From contig JBBDYD010000194.1 of NCBI GenBank assembly GCA_040901865.1, positions 1-64,000 of the forward strand: a DNA stretch of 64,000 nt. The letters are read 5' to 3'. A program made the translations under genes and the position numbers. Below, piece after piece: positions 17,321 through 26,590 of the stretch. Source of the DNA: JBBDYD01 sp040901865 (lineage in GTDB: Bacteria > Bacteroidota > Ignavibacteria > UBA10030). The notes under the pieces are model-generated. The model ran no database searches and was not told the origin of the DNA. It saw nothing but the letters and a program-made list of their open reading frames with translations. Position 1 is the stretch's first letter. Every line of letters begins with the position of its first letter.

Positions 17321-18985
17321 ATGCACACTGATCCAAACAAACTCAGGGAATCACGAAAGCGCTGGGAAGAGCGTGTTCAGCGCGGCGGAAGCCAGCGCGG
17401 AATAAAGTTCACGACTGTGAGCGGAGCACCCATTGAATTGCTCTATGGTCCTGAAGATGTGCAGGACGCAGATTTTATTCGGGAGGTCGGATTCCCCGGG
17501 GAGTTTCCCTTCACGCGGGGAATTCACTCAAGTATGTACAGAGGAAAACTCTGGACCATGCGCCAATTTGCCGGATTTGGAACGCCGGAAGATACAAACG
17601 AGCGCTATCACTATCTGCTCGACCACGGACAAACCGGTCTCTCCGTTGCGTTTGACCTCCCCACACTGATGGGGCGCGATGCCGACGATCCCCATGCCCG
17701 GGGAGAGGTCGGAATCTGCGGAGTTTCGGTGAGTTCGCTGGCGGATATGGAAGTGCTTTTCAAAGGGATTAACCTGGGGGACATTTCAACCTCCATGACA
17801 ATCAACGCCCCGGCAGCGATGATGATGGCCTTTTATCTCGCCGTAGCGGAAAAACAGGGAGTCGATTTTCGCAACCTGCGTGGGACTATCCAAGCCGACA
17901 TTCTCAAGGAGTACATCGCACAGAAAGAGTGGATCTATCCCCCCGAACCGTCCATGAAACTCATCATCGATATGTTTGAGTTTCTGGGAACGGAAGCGCC
18001 GCAATGGAATCCGGTGTCCGTGAGTGGCTATCACATCCGTGAGGCTGGTTCAACATCGGTCCAGGAACTCGCCTTCACACTGGCTGACGGCTTTGCCTAT
18101 GTCGAGGCGGGAATTGCCCGCGGTCTCGACATCGATGATTTCGTTCCGCGGATATCCTTCTTCTTCAACTCGCATGTCGATTTCTTTGAGGAGATTGCAA
18201 AATTTCGGGCTGCCAGAAGGATCTGGGCAAGGCGACTGCGGGACAAATATGGGGCGAAAAACCCAAAGTCCTGGATGCTGAGATTCCACACGCAAACGGC
18301 AGGGTGCTCTTTGACCGCACAACAACCGGAAAACAACATCGTTCGTACTGCCTACCAGGCCCTCGCAGGAGTTCTTGGCGGCACCCAATCTTTGCATACC
18401 AACTCGATGGACGAGACTCTCGCACTCCCTTCCGAAAAGGCTGCCAAGATTGCTTTGAGAACACAGCAGATCCTTGCTTTTGAAACTGGAGTTACGAACA
18501 CCATTGACCCGCTTGCGGGGAGTTATTTTGTCGAAGCCCTGACAACGAAAATGGAACGGGAGGCGGAACAGTATTTTGAAACGATCGATGCGCTGGGAGG
18601 AGTCATCCCTGCCATCGAAGCGGGATTCTTTCAGCGGGAAATTGCCGAAGCGGCCTACCGGTATCAACAGGAGCTGGACCGCAAGGAGAAGATCATTGTT
18701 GGTGTTAACGACTTTGTCGAGGAAGACAACCGGGTCCAGATTCCTATTTTGGAGATTTCCCCGGATGTCGAGCGCAAACAACTCAAACGAATTGGGGATG
18801 TGCGCCAGAGCCGGAACCAAAATGAAGTGAAAAAGTCCCTGGCGAAACTCACCGCAGACGCGTCGGACGGGAAGAATTTGATGCCTGCCATGCTGGAATG
18901 CACCAGGTCGTATGTTTCCCTTGGTGAAATGTGTTTTGCACTGGCGGAAATTTACGGTCTTTATGAAGAGCCGGCGGTGTTCTAA
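17321..18985 (+). CDS. Acyl-CoA mutase large subunit, isobutyryl-CoA mutase type
   Basis: 554 aa substrate-binding subunit of a coenzyme-B12 mutase, without the B12 domain; the matching small subunit is at 27186-27608. The TIM-barrel core is clear: SVAFDLPTLMGRD, YPPEPSM, SGYHIREAG, GGTQSLHTNS. Two residues decide substrate in this family: methylmalonyl-CoA mutases have Tyr in RQYAG and Arg in VRNTY, which hold the carboxylate. Here they are Phe83 (RQFAG) and Gln201 (IAQKEW), the pair known from isobutyryl-CoA mutase, and their spacing of 118 residues matches. GAGG at 17311-17314 favours ATG 17321 over 17318. Automated pipelines would probably call it methylmalonyl-CoA mutase. Confidence 0.85.
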   Translation: MHTDPNKLRESRKRWEERVQRGGSQRGIKFTTVSGAPIELLYGPEDVQDADFIREVGFPGEFPFTRGIHSSMYRGKLWTMRQFAGFGTPEDTNERYHYLLDHGQTGLSVAFDLPTLMGRDADDPHARGEVGICGVSVSSLADMEVLFKGINLGDISTSMTINAPAAMMMAFYLAVAEKQGVDFRNLRGTIQADILKEYIAQKEWIYPPEPSMKLIIDMFEFLGTEAPQWNPVSVSGYHIREAGSTSVQELAFTLADGFAYVEAGIARGLDIDDFVPRISFFFNSHVDFFEEIAKFRAARRIWARRLRDKYGAKNPKSWMLRFHTQTAGCSLTAQQPENNIVRTAYQALAGVLGGTQSLHTNSMDETLALPSEKAAKIALRTQQILAFETGVTNTIDPLAGSYFVEALTTKMEREAEQYFETIDALGGVIPAIEAGFFQREIAEAAYRYQQELDRKEKIIVGVNDFVEEDNRVQIPILEISPDVERKQLKRIGDVRQSRNQNEVKKSLAKLTADASDGKNLMPAMLECTRSYVSLGEMCFALAEIYGLYEEPAVF

Positions 18986-19014
18986 GGACATCCACAAAAC
19001 GTAGAACGACGCCC

Positions 19015-19908
19015 GTGAAATCCATCTTCAAGCTTATTCGCCCCCGCCAGTGGGTCAAAAACCTGTTTTTGTTTGCCCCCCTCATTTTTTCCAAACACCT
19101 GTTCGAAGAAGGGTACCTGGCAACAGAAGCATTGGGGTTTGCCGTTTTTTGCCTCCTTTCCAGCGGCGTCTATGTGATCAATGACATTACCGATCGCGAG
19201 GCCGACAGACTCCATCCGCTGAAAAAAACCCGGCCTATTGCCTCCGGGCACATTTCTCCGCGCCAGGGATTTGGCATTTCGTTCGTGCTCCTTTCAGGAG
19301 CGGCTGTCGTTGCAAGCTTCTTGAACGGCCCGTTTCAGGTCGCGGCAATCTTGTACTTCGTTCTAAACGTGATGTACTCCATTCGCTTGAAGCATGTCAT
19401 CCTCGTCGACGTGTTTGTTATCGCCGCAGGGTTTATGCTGAGAGTTCTCGCCGGGGCTTTCGTCATCAACGTCGAGGTCTCCCACTGGTTGGTGCTGTGT
19501 ACTCTGTTCGTGTCGCTGTTTCTTGCAGTTTCAAAACGGCGGGGGGAATTGCTCCTTGTCCAGCAGTCAAACGAAGCAACCGCCCGCGAAGTGCTTCGCG
19601 AATACGACGTTGCGTTTATCGATCAAATGATCACGATCACGGCGTCGGGTATGGCGATTTCCTACGCGCTCTACACCGTGGCAGAACGCACCGTGATGAT
19701 TTTCAAAACGGAAAACCTGATCTTCACCACAGTCTTTGTGTTATTCGGCATTTTTCGATATCTTTACCTCATCAAAAAGAAAGAGACGGACGACAATCCG
19801 ACGTTGATTCTCCTTGGAGATCCCGTCATGGTAATGAATGTCGCCGCCTGGTTTCTCTCGTGCATTGTGATCATTTATTCGGCCGAATTGAAATCCTTCC
19901 TTCTCTAA
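19015..19908 (+). CDS. UbiA-family prenyltransferase, decaprenyl-phosphate phosphoribosyltransferase-like
   Basis: 297 aa polytopic membrane protein with about eight helices. The first Asp-rich motif is NDITDREADRLHPLKKTRP and the second region is SIRLKHVILVDVFVIAAG. HP-x-K-x-RP and RPRQWVKNLFLFAPL at the N-terminus are characteristic of the branch that moves phosphoribose from PRPP to polyprenyl phosphate (5-phosphoribosyl-1-phosphate-prenol synthesis). GTG 19015 start. DUF362 begins 1 nt after its stop. Confidence 0.82.
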   Translation: MKSIFKLIRPRQWVKNLFLFAPLIFSKHLFEEGYLATEALGFAVFCLLSSGVYVINDITDREADRLHPLKKTRPIASGHISPRQGFGISFVLLSGAAVVASFLNGPFQVAAILYFVLNVMYSIRLKHVILVDVFVIAAGFMLRVLAGAFVINVEVSHWLVLCTLFVSLFLAVSKRRGELLLVQQSNEATAREVLREYDVAFIDQMITITASGMAISYALYTVAERTVMIFKTENLIFTTVFVLFGIFRYLYLIKKKETDDNPTLILLGDPVMVMNVAAWFLSCIVIIYSAELKSFLL

Positions 19909-19909
19909 G

Positions 19910-21058
19910 ATGAAACTTCCCGAACCCAAATCTCCGACACGCGTTACAGGACTACGCCGGCCGGATTCCACCGTCGCGGTCGTTAAGACGTCGCCTTCCA
20001 CGATTCTTGAGGACATCCAGCGGGCAATGAAACTCGCTAATGTACAGGCAGCTCTGGATCCTGCGTCCCCGACGATCCTGAAGGACAATATTTCCTGGCA
20101 TTTTCCCTTTCCAGGTGCCAACACCACACCCTGGCAGCTCGAAGCGACCATCCTTGGTTTGCAGGATGCGGGGTTCAAGGATCTTGTGTGCGTCCAAAAC
20201 AAGACCGTCGTAACCGACGCATTCAAAGGGGAGGACCTGAACAAGTATGTGCCGATTTTTCGGAAGTATGCGATCCCCGTTCGGTTTAACTTCAAACCGG
20301 AGGATGTGAGCTGGAAGATCTTCGCGCCAAAGACCCCGCTACTGGTTCTTGATCAAATCTATCCGGAAGGAATCCGGATTCCCGACTTGTTCCCGGGGAA
20401 AAACATTGTTCATCTGCCAACCGTGAAATGCCACATCTACACGACCACGACAGGGGCGATGAAAAATGCGTTTGGCGGACTTCTGAACACTCACCGGCAC
20501 TATACGCATTCGTGGATCCATGAGACCCTCGTCGATTTGCTTGCGATTCAGCAGGAAATTCACACGGGCATTTTTGCCGTGATGGACGGAACAACGGCCG
20601 GGAACGGACCGGGTCCCAGAACCATGTTTCCTGAAGAGAAGAACGTCATTCTTGCCAGCGCGGATCAGGTAGCGATCGATGCGGTCGCCGCGAAGATGAT
20701 GGGGTTTGACCCGATGAGCATCAAGTACCTCTCGCTGGCACACCAGCGCGGACTCGGATGCGCCGACCCGCGGGAAATCAAAGTTGTCGGCGAAGATGTT
20801 TCTTCGGTCAATTGGAATTTTTCTGTTGGGGATAATGGGGCCAGCCTGGTGGGGGACCTCCTGTGGTTTAGCCCTCTCAAAAGACTTCAGAACATCTTTT
20901 TCCGAACTCCCCTCGTCAATGTTTTTATTCTGGGATCGGAAATCTATCATGACTATTACCGTTGGCCTTTGAAAGATCAGCGGATCTTTCGCCGTTGGAT
21001 AAAGAACTCCCCCTGGGGACATCTCTTTGCATCCTACCCTCCGGCAAACGCTCAGTAG
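19910..21058 (+). CDS. DUF362 domain protein
   Basis: 382 aa soluble protein. The DUF362 core is seen in VHLPTVKCHIYTTTTGAMKN, LLNTHRHYTH and VIAVDAVAAKMMGFDP-like (ADQVAIDAVAAKMMGF) segments. Unlike many DUF362 proteins it has no 4Fe-4S ferredoxin motif. Function of the family is not established. It is translationally adjacent to the UbiA-family enzyme, so a shared lipid-linked sugar or quinone-like pathway is conceivable but unproven. Confidence 0.82.
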   Translation: MKLPEPKSPTRVTGLRRPDSTVAVVKTSPSTILEDIQRAMKLANVQAALDPASPTILKDNISWHFPFPGANTTPWQLEATILGLQDAGFKDLVCVQNKTVVTDAFKGEDLNKYVPIFRKYAIPVRFNFKPEDVSWKIFAPKTPLLVLDQIYPEGIRIPDLFPGKNIVHLPTVKCHIYTTTTGAMKNAFGGLLNTHRHYTHSWIHETLVDLLAIQQEIHTGIFAVMDGTTAGNGPGPRTMFPEEKNVILASADQVAIDAVAAKMMGFDPMSIKYLSLAHQRGLGCADPREIKVVGEDVSSVNWNFSVGDNGASLVGDLLWFSPLKRLQNIFFRTPLVNVFILGSEIYHDYYRWPLKDQRIFRRWIKNSPWGHLFASYPPANAQ

Positions 21059-21091
21059 CGTTCTCCCACTCCTTCACCGATCATCTCCCGG

Positions 21092-21979
21092 ATGAAATCC
21101 CGTACCAAGGCGGAACTTCTGCTCCTCTCCTGCACCCTGATCTGGGGTGGAACCTTTACCGTGACCAAAACCGGACTGGAAGACGTTTCTCCGATGTTGT
21201 TTGTCGCCATTCGCTTTGTCGTTGCGACGCTTCTGTTTCTGCCGTTTGTGGCAAGCGGAATGCGGAGTATGACACGTATGACAATGAGGGGGGGGACCAT
21301 CATCGGCGTTCTCCTCCTGGTCGGTTTTGTCACTCAGACGATAGGCCTTCAATACACGTCGGCGTCAAAATCAGGATTTATCACTGGATTGCTGGTGGTC
21401 TTTACACCCCTGTTTCAAATCATATTTTCGAGGCAATTACCAAAAGCAGGGAATGTGATAGGCGTGATCCTGGTGACGGCCGGCTTGTATCTCCTGACAT
21501 CACCGGAGGGATCCGAGTTTAACGTGGGTGATCTCCTCACCCTGATCTGCGCGGCTTTCTTCGGACTGTATATTGTATTCCTCGATATCTATACGCGTAC
21601 CGGGGACGTAAAGCAGATTGCTTTTCTGCAGTTTGGGGTAACGGCGGTGGGGTCTTTTGTCGGAGCAATGATTTTTGAAGAGACACTGTTTCGGCCAAGC
21701 GGGGACTTATTATGGGGGATTGCGTATCTTTCGCTGCTTGCGACTCTGTATACCTTGACCATCCAGACAAAGTATCAGAGGGAAACAACGCCCACAAGAG
21801 CGGCGATTATTTTCTCCGTTGAGCCGGTCTTCGCCGCTGTGATTGCCTACCTTGTATTGGGTGAAACGATAGGACTCCCGGGGGTTTTTGGGGGAGGGAT
21901 CATCGTCTTGGGGCTCCTGGTTTCAGAACTCTCGGATGTTCTCTTTCATACCCGCCGTCCCGCCTCCGAACCTCGCTGA
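21092..21979 (+). CDS. EamA/DMT-family permease
   Basis: 295 aa with ten predicted transmembrane helices in two EamA repeats (LLLLSCTLIWGGTFTVTKTG and the second half from about residue 150). Drug/metabolite transporters move small metabolites across the inner membrane; the substrate cannot be inferred. The C-terminal tail is short and basic. Last gene of the + strand run; convergent with dinB 3 nt later with no recognisable terminator between. Confidence 0.88.
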   Translation: MKSRTKAELLLLSCTLIWGGTFTVTKTGLEDVSPMLFVAIRFVVATLLFLPFVASGMRSMTRMTMRGGTIIGVLLLVGFVTQTIGLQYTSASKSGFITGLLVVFTPLFQIIFSRQLPKAGNVIGVILVTAGLYLLTSPEGSEFNVGDLLTLICAAFFGLYIVFLDIYTRTGDVKQIAFLQFGVTAVGSFVGAMIFEETLFRPSGDLLWGIAYLSLLATLYTLTIQTKYQRETTPTRAAIIFSVEPVFAAVIAYLVLGETIGLPGVFGGGIIVLGLLVSELSDVLFHTRRPASEPR

Positions 21980-21981
21980 CG

Positions 21982-22512
21982 TTACCATTTCATCCGCGTT
22001 CTCAATGAGGTGATATGTCCCTCATGGTGCTTTCCATGCCACGCGTAGAGCTGGAGAACAGTATCAAGCGTCATAATTCCGTTTTCCGGATGGTTCATTG
22101 TGCGCTTGAAATCTTCTGGACGCAAGTTCCGGAGAAACAAGACCCAGCGTGAATGGAGAGCCTCCAAGAGAGCCAGGGACATTTCAATAGGAGCTGATTT
22201 CGCTTCAAGGAGTTCAGCCCAGCGGGCTTCCTGATAGGGCTTGATTGTTGGATTGTCTTCCGTCATGGCGAGTTTGAAACGGATGTAAGCATTCAAATGA
22301 CTGTCGGGAACATGATGAACCACCTGGCGAACAGTCCAGCCGCCGGGACGGTACGGTGTGTCCAATTGTTGATCCGTCAGAGTGCTGACCGCCTCTCGAA
22401 AACGTCGGGGAGTTTCCGCAATCTCGCCAATAAGCCGCGGGAATTCTGCATCCGGGAGATTCTTATCAGGCTGAAAACGGCCGATGGGATAACGTAGGTC
22501 TGAATTTTCCAT
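21982..22512 (-). CDS. DinB/YfiT-type metal-dependent hydrolase
   Basis: 176 aa four-helix-bundle protein. The metal-binding histidines appear as QVVHHVPDSH and YAWHGKHHEGH. PGGWTVRQVVHH is typical of the YfiT branch, annotated as putative metal-dependent hydrolase or bacillithiol S-transferase. Probably a thiol-dependent detoxification enzyme. Last gene of the minus-strand tldD-tldE-GNAT-dinB set. Confidence 0.85.
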   Translation of the reverse strand: MENSDLRYPIGRFQPDKNLPDAEFPRLIGEIAETPRRFREAVSTLTDQQLDTPYRPGGWTVRQVVHHVPDSHLNAYIRFKLAMTEDNPTIKPYQEARWAELLEAKSAPIEMSLALLEALHSRWVLFLRNLRPEDFKRTMNHPENGIMTLDTVLQLYAWHGKHHEGHITSLRTRMKW

Positions 22513-22515
22513 GAT

Positions 22516-22968
22516 TCACTCCTGGAAGTCGATTTTGTAAGTTAAGAAACCTTCTTCATGTAGCCAGCCGAGTTTTTCATACAAGCGTCTCGCTGGAGCG
22601 TTGTCGACAGCTGTTTCGAGTACTATTCCCCTCGCATTCGTCTGTTGAGCGTGTTTGATGCTTTGGTGAATAAGCGCTTCTGCAACTCCGTGCCCGCGTG
22701 CCACCGGAGTTACAAAAAGATCATTGAGAATCCATAGCGGCTTCATTGCCACCGAGGAGAAGCTGGGGTAGAGCTGGACAAAACCAAGGGGTTTGCTTCC
22801 TGGATCCTCGAACGCGATGTAGACGACAGAGTCACCATTCCTGAGCCGGTCCGAAAGAAACGCGCGTGCTCCCTGTAAGTCCGGCCGCTGTTTGTAAAAC
22901 TGACGGTATTGGTCGAACAGGGGGACAAGAAGATCAAGAGAATCGAGCGAAGAGCGAAGGATTTTCAT
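22516..22968 (-). CDS. GNAT-family N-acetyltransferase
   Basis: 150 aa. The acetyl-CoA-binding motif A is VTPVARGHGVAEALIHQS, and motif B is ETAVDNAPARRLYEKLGW. I chose the ATG at 22968 because GNAT similarity starts at MKILRSS and a CAGG purine stretch precedes it; a longer frame reaches 23004. Substrate unknown. It sits 3 nt before dinB, so the pair is probably co-translated. Confidence 0.87.
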   Translation of the reverse strand: MKILRSSLDSLDLLVPLFDQYRQFYKQRPDLQGARAFLSDRLRNGDSVVYIAFEDPGSKPLGFVQLYPSFSSVAMKPLWILNDLFVTPVARGHGVAEALIHQSIKHAQQTNARGIVLETAVDNAPARRLYEKLGWLHEEGFLTYKIDFQE

Positions 22969-23033
22969 TTGCCTGAGAGTGGCTTTTGGATGTGATGACC
23001 ACAATCCGATGCCGGTTCGAGGAGTGTGTTAAA

Positions 23034-24365
23034 CTACACCGCTTCGGAAAGACTGCTGAAGTTGAAATCCCGCACTTTGAGAGCAGGGATCATCATAGTG
23101 GGAGTGGCGGATTCCCGGGGTGGAACGCGCTGGGATTGTGACATTGATTCCACATTTTGAAGAACTGCGGCGGGGCTTTCATTCCAACGGAAGTTCATGA
23201 CCGGAAAAGCAATGACACCGTCCTCAATCCAAAAAACACCATCACGCGTGAGCCCAGTCAGCATGAGTGTTTGCGGATCGACAGAACGTATATACCAAAA
23301 GCTCGTCACCAGCAGTCCCTTCTTCGTGGATCGAATGAGATCTTGTAGCGAGCCTTTCCCTCCAGTCATCAGAGTATTGGGGGGAAAAGCCACCGGTGCC
23401 CTGCCTTGCTTCTTTGCCCAGTAGCGGGAAGTTCTGAGGTTTTTCACAATCCCTTGATCGATCCATTCCACACGTTTCTGTGCAATTCCATCCTCTCCCC
23501 ATGGCGAACCCGGCACTCTTCTGTCCGAAGGATCTGAAGCGAGGCTGATATTTTCCGGAAAAATCTTCTCTCCGAGTTTTGTTCCGCCTCCCTTGCGGGA
23601 AAAATAACTTCGTCCTTCGTCTGCATTGCGTGCGTCCATGGCAAACAGAAGGGATCGAACCATGTCGGCGACACAGGAGGGTTCCAAAATGGTTGTGTAT
23701 TTTCCGGGCTCTATTTTCCTGGGGTTTCTTGACTCGAGAGCTTTTGTGACGGCGATGGATGCAACCTCCTTGAAATCAATGTCCCTGACGCTATTGGCCG
23801 CCCTTGAAACCCAGCCAGAACCTCCGCCGTCCGGGGTTCGAACGGTTTCCGACATGGAGGCAATTGTGGATCGATGATAGGCAAACAATCCGGCGGAATT
23901 TCCGAGCGATTCACTTTCGGCATCGATCCGGAGGAATCCGGCGGCCACGAGGCCCCGGTCACGGGCACTGCGAATGCATTCTTCTGCCCCGGAAGCGAGA
24001 AAAGGAGATCCGGCCTCGGCTGTTTCGTCAACCCAGGCATTGCTGGTTGGGTATTGTTGCGGACCAAGGGCCGGCATGAATTCCGCATCCTCCGGCGCCA
24101 ACCGTGCAAGTTCCTCGGCTGTTCGAACCATCGAGCGTAGTGACTCTTCATCCAGCTGGTTTGTCCGTGCGGAACCTGTGCGGGTTCCCAAAGTGCATTG
24201 AACCGTGACCACGGTATCTGTTGTTCGTCCGCTGGTCGACGGCGTATTGCGGGCGAACCGGAGGTGCGTGGTTGTACCGGAGGAAATTGAAACCTCGGTT
24301 TCATCGGCTTTTGCGGATTTTAGAACCTTTGCAATAATGGCCTGTGATTCTTGTTGGGTAAGCAT
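23034..24365 (-). CDS. TldE/PmbA-family protein
   Basis: 443 aa. TldD/PmbA fold, without the HExxxH zinc site, so it is the non-catalytic partner type (TldE/PmbA). Features include FAMDARNADEGRSYFSRKGGG, GSPWGEDGIAQKRVEWIDQG and the C-terminal FPVMNFRWNESP. In E. coli TldD and TldE form a metalloprotease that trims microcin precursors and degrades CcdA. It follows the tldD-like gene with 7 nt between, which supports a heterodimer. Confidence 0.88.
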   Translation of the reverse strand: MLTQQESQAIIAKVLKSAKADETEVSISSGTTTHLRFARNTPSTSGRTTDTVVTVQCTLGTRTGSARTNQLDEESLRSMVRTAEELARLAPEDAEFMPALGPQQYPTSNAWVDETAEAGSPFLASGAEECIRSARDRGLVAAGFLRIDAESESLGNSAGLFAYHRSTIASMSETVRTPDGGGSGWVSRAANSVRDIDFKEVASIAVTKALESRNPRKIEPGKYTTILEPSCVADMVRSLLFAMDARNADEGRSYFSRKGGGTKLGEKIFPENISLASDPSDRRVPGSPWGEDGIAQKRVEWIDQGIVKNLRTSRYWAKKQGRAPVAFPPNTLMTGGKGSLQDLIRSTKKGLLVTSFWYIRSVDPQTLMLTGLTRDGVFWIEDGVIAFPVMNFRWNESPAAVLQNVESMSQSQRVPPRESATPTMMIPALKVRDFNFSSLSEAV

Positions 24366-24372
24366 GGGGGTG

Positions 24373-25929
24373 TCAGGATTTGCCTGTATTGAGAATATTG
24401 ATGTTGCGGAAGCGTGCGGGGGAGCATCCGTGGCTTACGGCATTTGATTGCCCGGGCTCGCCCTTGCCGTCGTTGAAGGACCCACCGAGCATGTATTCTT
24501 CGCTGCTGCAAATCGCGTCGCAAGAGTTCCAAAAGTCCGGTGTTCGCGCTTGGTACGCTACATCCTTCAGCATACCGGTTATTCTGCCTTTTTTAACCTC
24601 GTAGTACGTTTGTCCACCGAATTGAAAATTATAGCGTTGATGGTCGATGCTGTAGCTGCCCCGGCCCTTGATCAAAATTGCATCCTCGGTGTCGGCGACA
24701 AGTTGTGAAAGAGTCAGAGGCTTCTTGCCCGGCTCAAGAGAGATATTGGGCATGCGTTGAAACGGAACGTCGGCCCAGCTTTGCGCATACGAACATCCGT
24801 ACGATTCCTTGTGTCCGAGGATGTGGGCCTGTTCGCGCGTTGTCTGATAGTCCACAAACACACCCCCTTTGATCAAATGCCACTCTTTTGAGGGAACCCC
24901 CTCATCGTCGTACCCGCATGTGGCCAGAGCCTTGGCTTGCGTCTTGTCTGCAACCAGATTGACAATGTCGCTTCCGAATTTGAAAGAACCGCGTTTGTCG
25001 GGGGTGAGAAAGCTGGTACCCGCGTAATTAGCTTCCATGCCGATCGCACGATCAAGTTCAGTCGGATGGCCGACAGATTCGTGAATCGTGAGCCAGAGAT
25101 TTGAAGGGTGGAGAATGAGATCACGCGGGCCCGGCTGTACCGTTCGCGCTGAGTGTTTCTCAACGACATCTGCAGCCGCCTGGCGGATATCGTCTTCCCA
25201 GGGATATTGGTCAACGTACTCGTAACCCATCCCTTGCGGCTCCGAATATGAATTGCGGCTTTGGAACGAACCGCGCTCCCTGTCGACTGAAGTGACCGTG
25301 AATGATGGGTTGCAGCGGTAAAGCGTCTGCTCGATAAACGATCCGTCCGACGATGCAAAATATTTGTGCTCTCTCACGAACGCCATGAATGATGTGCAAA
25401 AGCTTACTCCTTTTACGTTGAGAGCTTGCTCGTTGAGGTGGAGGAGGAATGCGGTTTTGTCGACCACCGGAACGAGAAAAGGGTCCTTCACATCAGGCGT
25501 GGCCCACGAGCCAATCATGGTTTTCACAGGGGCGAGTTGGACGGGCTCCTTCTGGAGGCGGGAATTTGCCAGGGCAATGGCAGCAGCTTGACGCGTAACC
25601 CTCTGGACTTCCTCCGCCGTGCGAATATTGCTGGCCGCAAAGCCCCAGGTTCCGTTTACGATAACCCGAACGCCGAATCCCGAGGTTTCGGAATTTGAAA
25701 TACCCGTAACTCTCCGTTCACGTGTTGAAACGGACTGGTTCCGGTAGTCGGCGATTCTAATGTCGGCGTACGAGGCCTTCAGGGAAGCGGCTGTTGAAAG
25801 GGCGATTTCTGCCAGCCGGGAGACATCGGGTTCTTCCCGTGGGGCAAAGGGGGCGGGCAGAGGGAGCGAAGGAAGTAGAAGGAATGTACCGCTTGCAGCC
25901 GATGTTTTGAGGAATTCTCGTCGTCTCAT
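24373..25929 (-). CDS. TldD-family zinc metalloprotease with Tat signal
   Basis: 518 aa. The N-terminus MRRREFLKTSAASGTFLLL is a twin-arginine signal, so the folded enzyme should cross the inner membrane; the usual TldD is cytoplasmic. The zinc motif is HESVGH (HExxxH) followed by the GGSFNDGKGEPGQSNAVSHG region with the expected Cys ligand area. AGGAG lies 5 nt before the ATG. The downstream TldE partner has no export signal, so either it travels along with TldD or the two do not form the usual complex. Confidence 0.88.
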   Translation of the reverse strand: MRRREFLKTSAASGTFLLLPSLPLPAPFAPREEPDVSRLAEIALSTAASLKASYADIRIADYRNQSVSTRERRVTGISNSETSGFGVRVIVNGTWGFAASNIRTAEEVQRVTRQAAAIALANSRLQKEPVQLAPVKTMIGSWATPDVKDPFLVPVVDKTAFLLHLNEQALNVKGVSFCTSFMAFVREHKYFASSDGSFIEQTLYRCNPSFTVTSVDRERGSFQSRNSYSEPQGMGYEYVDQYPWEDDIRQAAADVVEKHSARTVQPGPRDLILHPSNLWLTIHESVGHPTELDRAIGMEANYAGTSFLTPDKRGSFKFGSDIVNLVADKTQAKALATCGYDDEGVPSKEWHLIKGGVFVDYQTTREQAHILGHKESYGCSYAQSWADVPFQRMPNISLEPGKKPLTLSQLVADTEDAILIKGRGSYSIDHQRYNFQFGGQTYYEVKKGRITGMLKDVAYQARTPDFWNSCDAICSSEEYMLGGSFNDGKGEPGQSNAVSHGCSPARFRNINILNTGKS

Positions 25930-25985
25930 AACGGCTCCTGATAAAGTGGGGCAAGCTACAGAAATCAGCTTAGAAAGTCAATGAA

Positions 25986-26018
25986 CCCGGCGCTGAAAGC
26001 ACCATGTTCAGTGCCGGG
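25986..26018. promoter_or_regulatory. Long inverted repeat between divergent tldD and the FN3-like gene
   Basis: CCCGGCGCTGAA (25986-25997) pairs with TTCAGTGCCGGG (26007-26018) over 12 bp with one G-T wobble and a 9-nt loop. It is placed between divergent genes, so it is not at the end of a transcript. On the minus strand TTGACT, 17 bp, TAGCTT could be the tldD promoter just downstream of it. The repeat could be an operator or an RNA hairpin in the leader of a longer transcript. Confidence 0.5.
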
Positions 26019-26078
26019 GGGCTTGTGTTTTATCTTGACAACTTCTACATTATACCCATCGGGTTGCCCGATCGGATT

Positions 26079-26495
26079 ATGCGCCACCGGACCTTCATAC
26101 TCATCCTTTTCATCGTTTTCCCATCGATCCTTTCTGCCGAGGTATTCAAAGGAACCCCCACGCGCGTTCAGGGTTCTAACATGACAATTCGTTGGGAGAC
26201 CTCCGATGAGACGCCAGCGTCTGCCTTTGTTGTTGTTCGCCGGGAATTCCGTTCGGGTGGAATGGGGCCCTGGGAGGAAGTCGGAAGACTGGTCGCATCG
26301 CGGGCGAGTTCCGTTTACACGATGGAAGATGCCGGGGTCTTTAAGTCGGCAGACCGGATTCTGGAGTACGAAGTCCGGGCCGTTAATACAGAAGGCCGCG
26401 TGGTGGAATCGGTACGATTAACGACAATTCTTTCCACCAGCTTGACTTCCGCCGCGCGAAGAACCTGGGGAAGCATCAAAGCCATGTTCCGCTGA
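26079..26495 (+). CDS. Exported FN3-like domain protein
   Basis: 138 aa. Signal peptide MRHRTFILILFIVFPSILSA, with likely cleavage after LSA. The remaining 118 residues have the alternating strand pattern of a fibronectin type III or Ig-like fold (MTIRWETSD, RILEYEVRAVNTEGRVVES). No catalytic residues. ATG 26079 starts the signal peptide; the frame is open upstream to 26004 but without support. Function unknown, location periplasm or outer surface. Confidence 0.68.
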   Translation: MRHRTFILILFIVFPSILSAEVFKGTPTRVQGSNMTIRWETSDETPASAFVVVRREFRSGGMGPWEEVGRLVASRASSVYTMEDAGVFKSADRILEYEVRAVNTEGRVVESVRLTTILSTSLTSAARRTWGSIKAMFR

Positions 26496-26590
26496 CGAAG
26501 ATACCTGGCGTGCGGAATAAACCTGAGCGATATGCAAATGTCGCTTTTTTTATGTACAGACGTTGCCCGCCGAACTGAATTGGTGCACAA

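Noticed and set aside
18050..18997. 315-codon open frame antisense to the mutase large subunit
   Set aside because: Shadow of a long high-quality gene, no recognisable domain.
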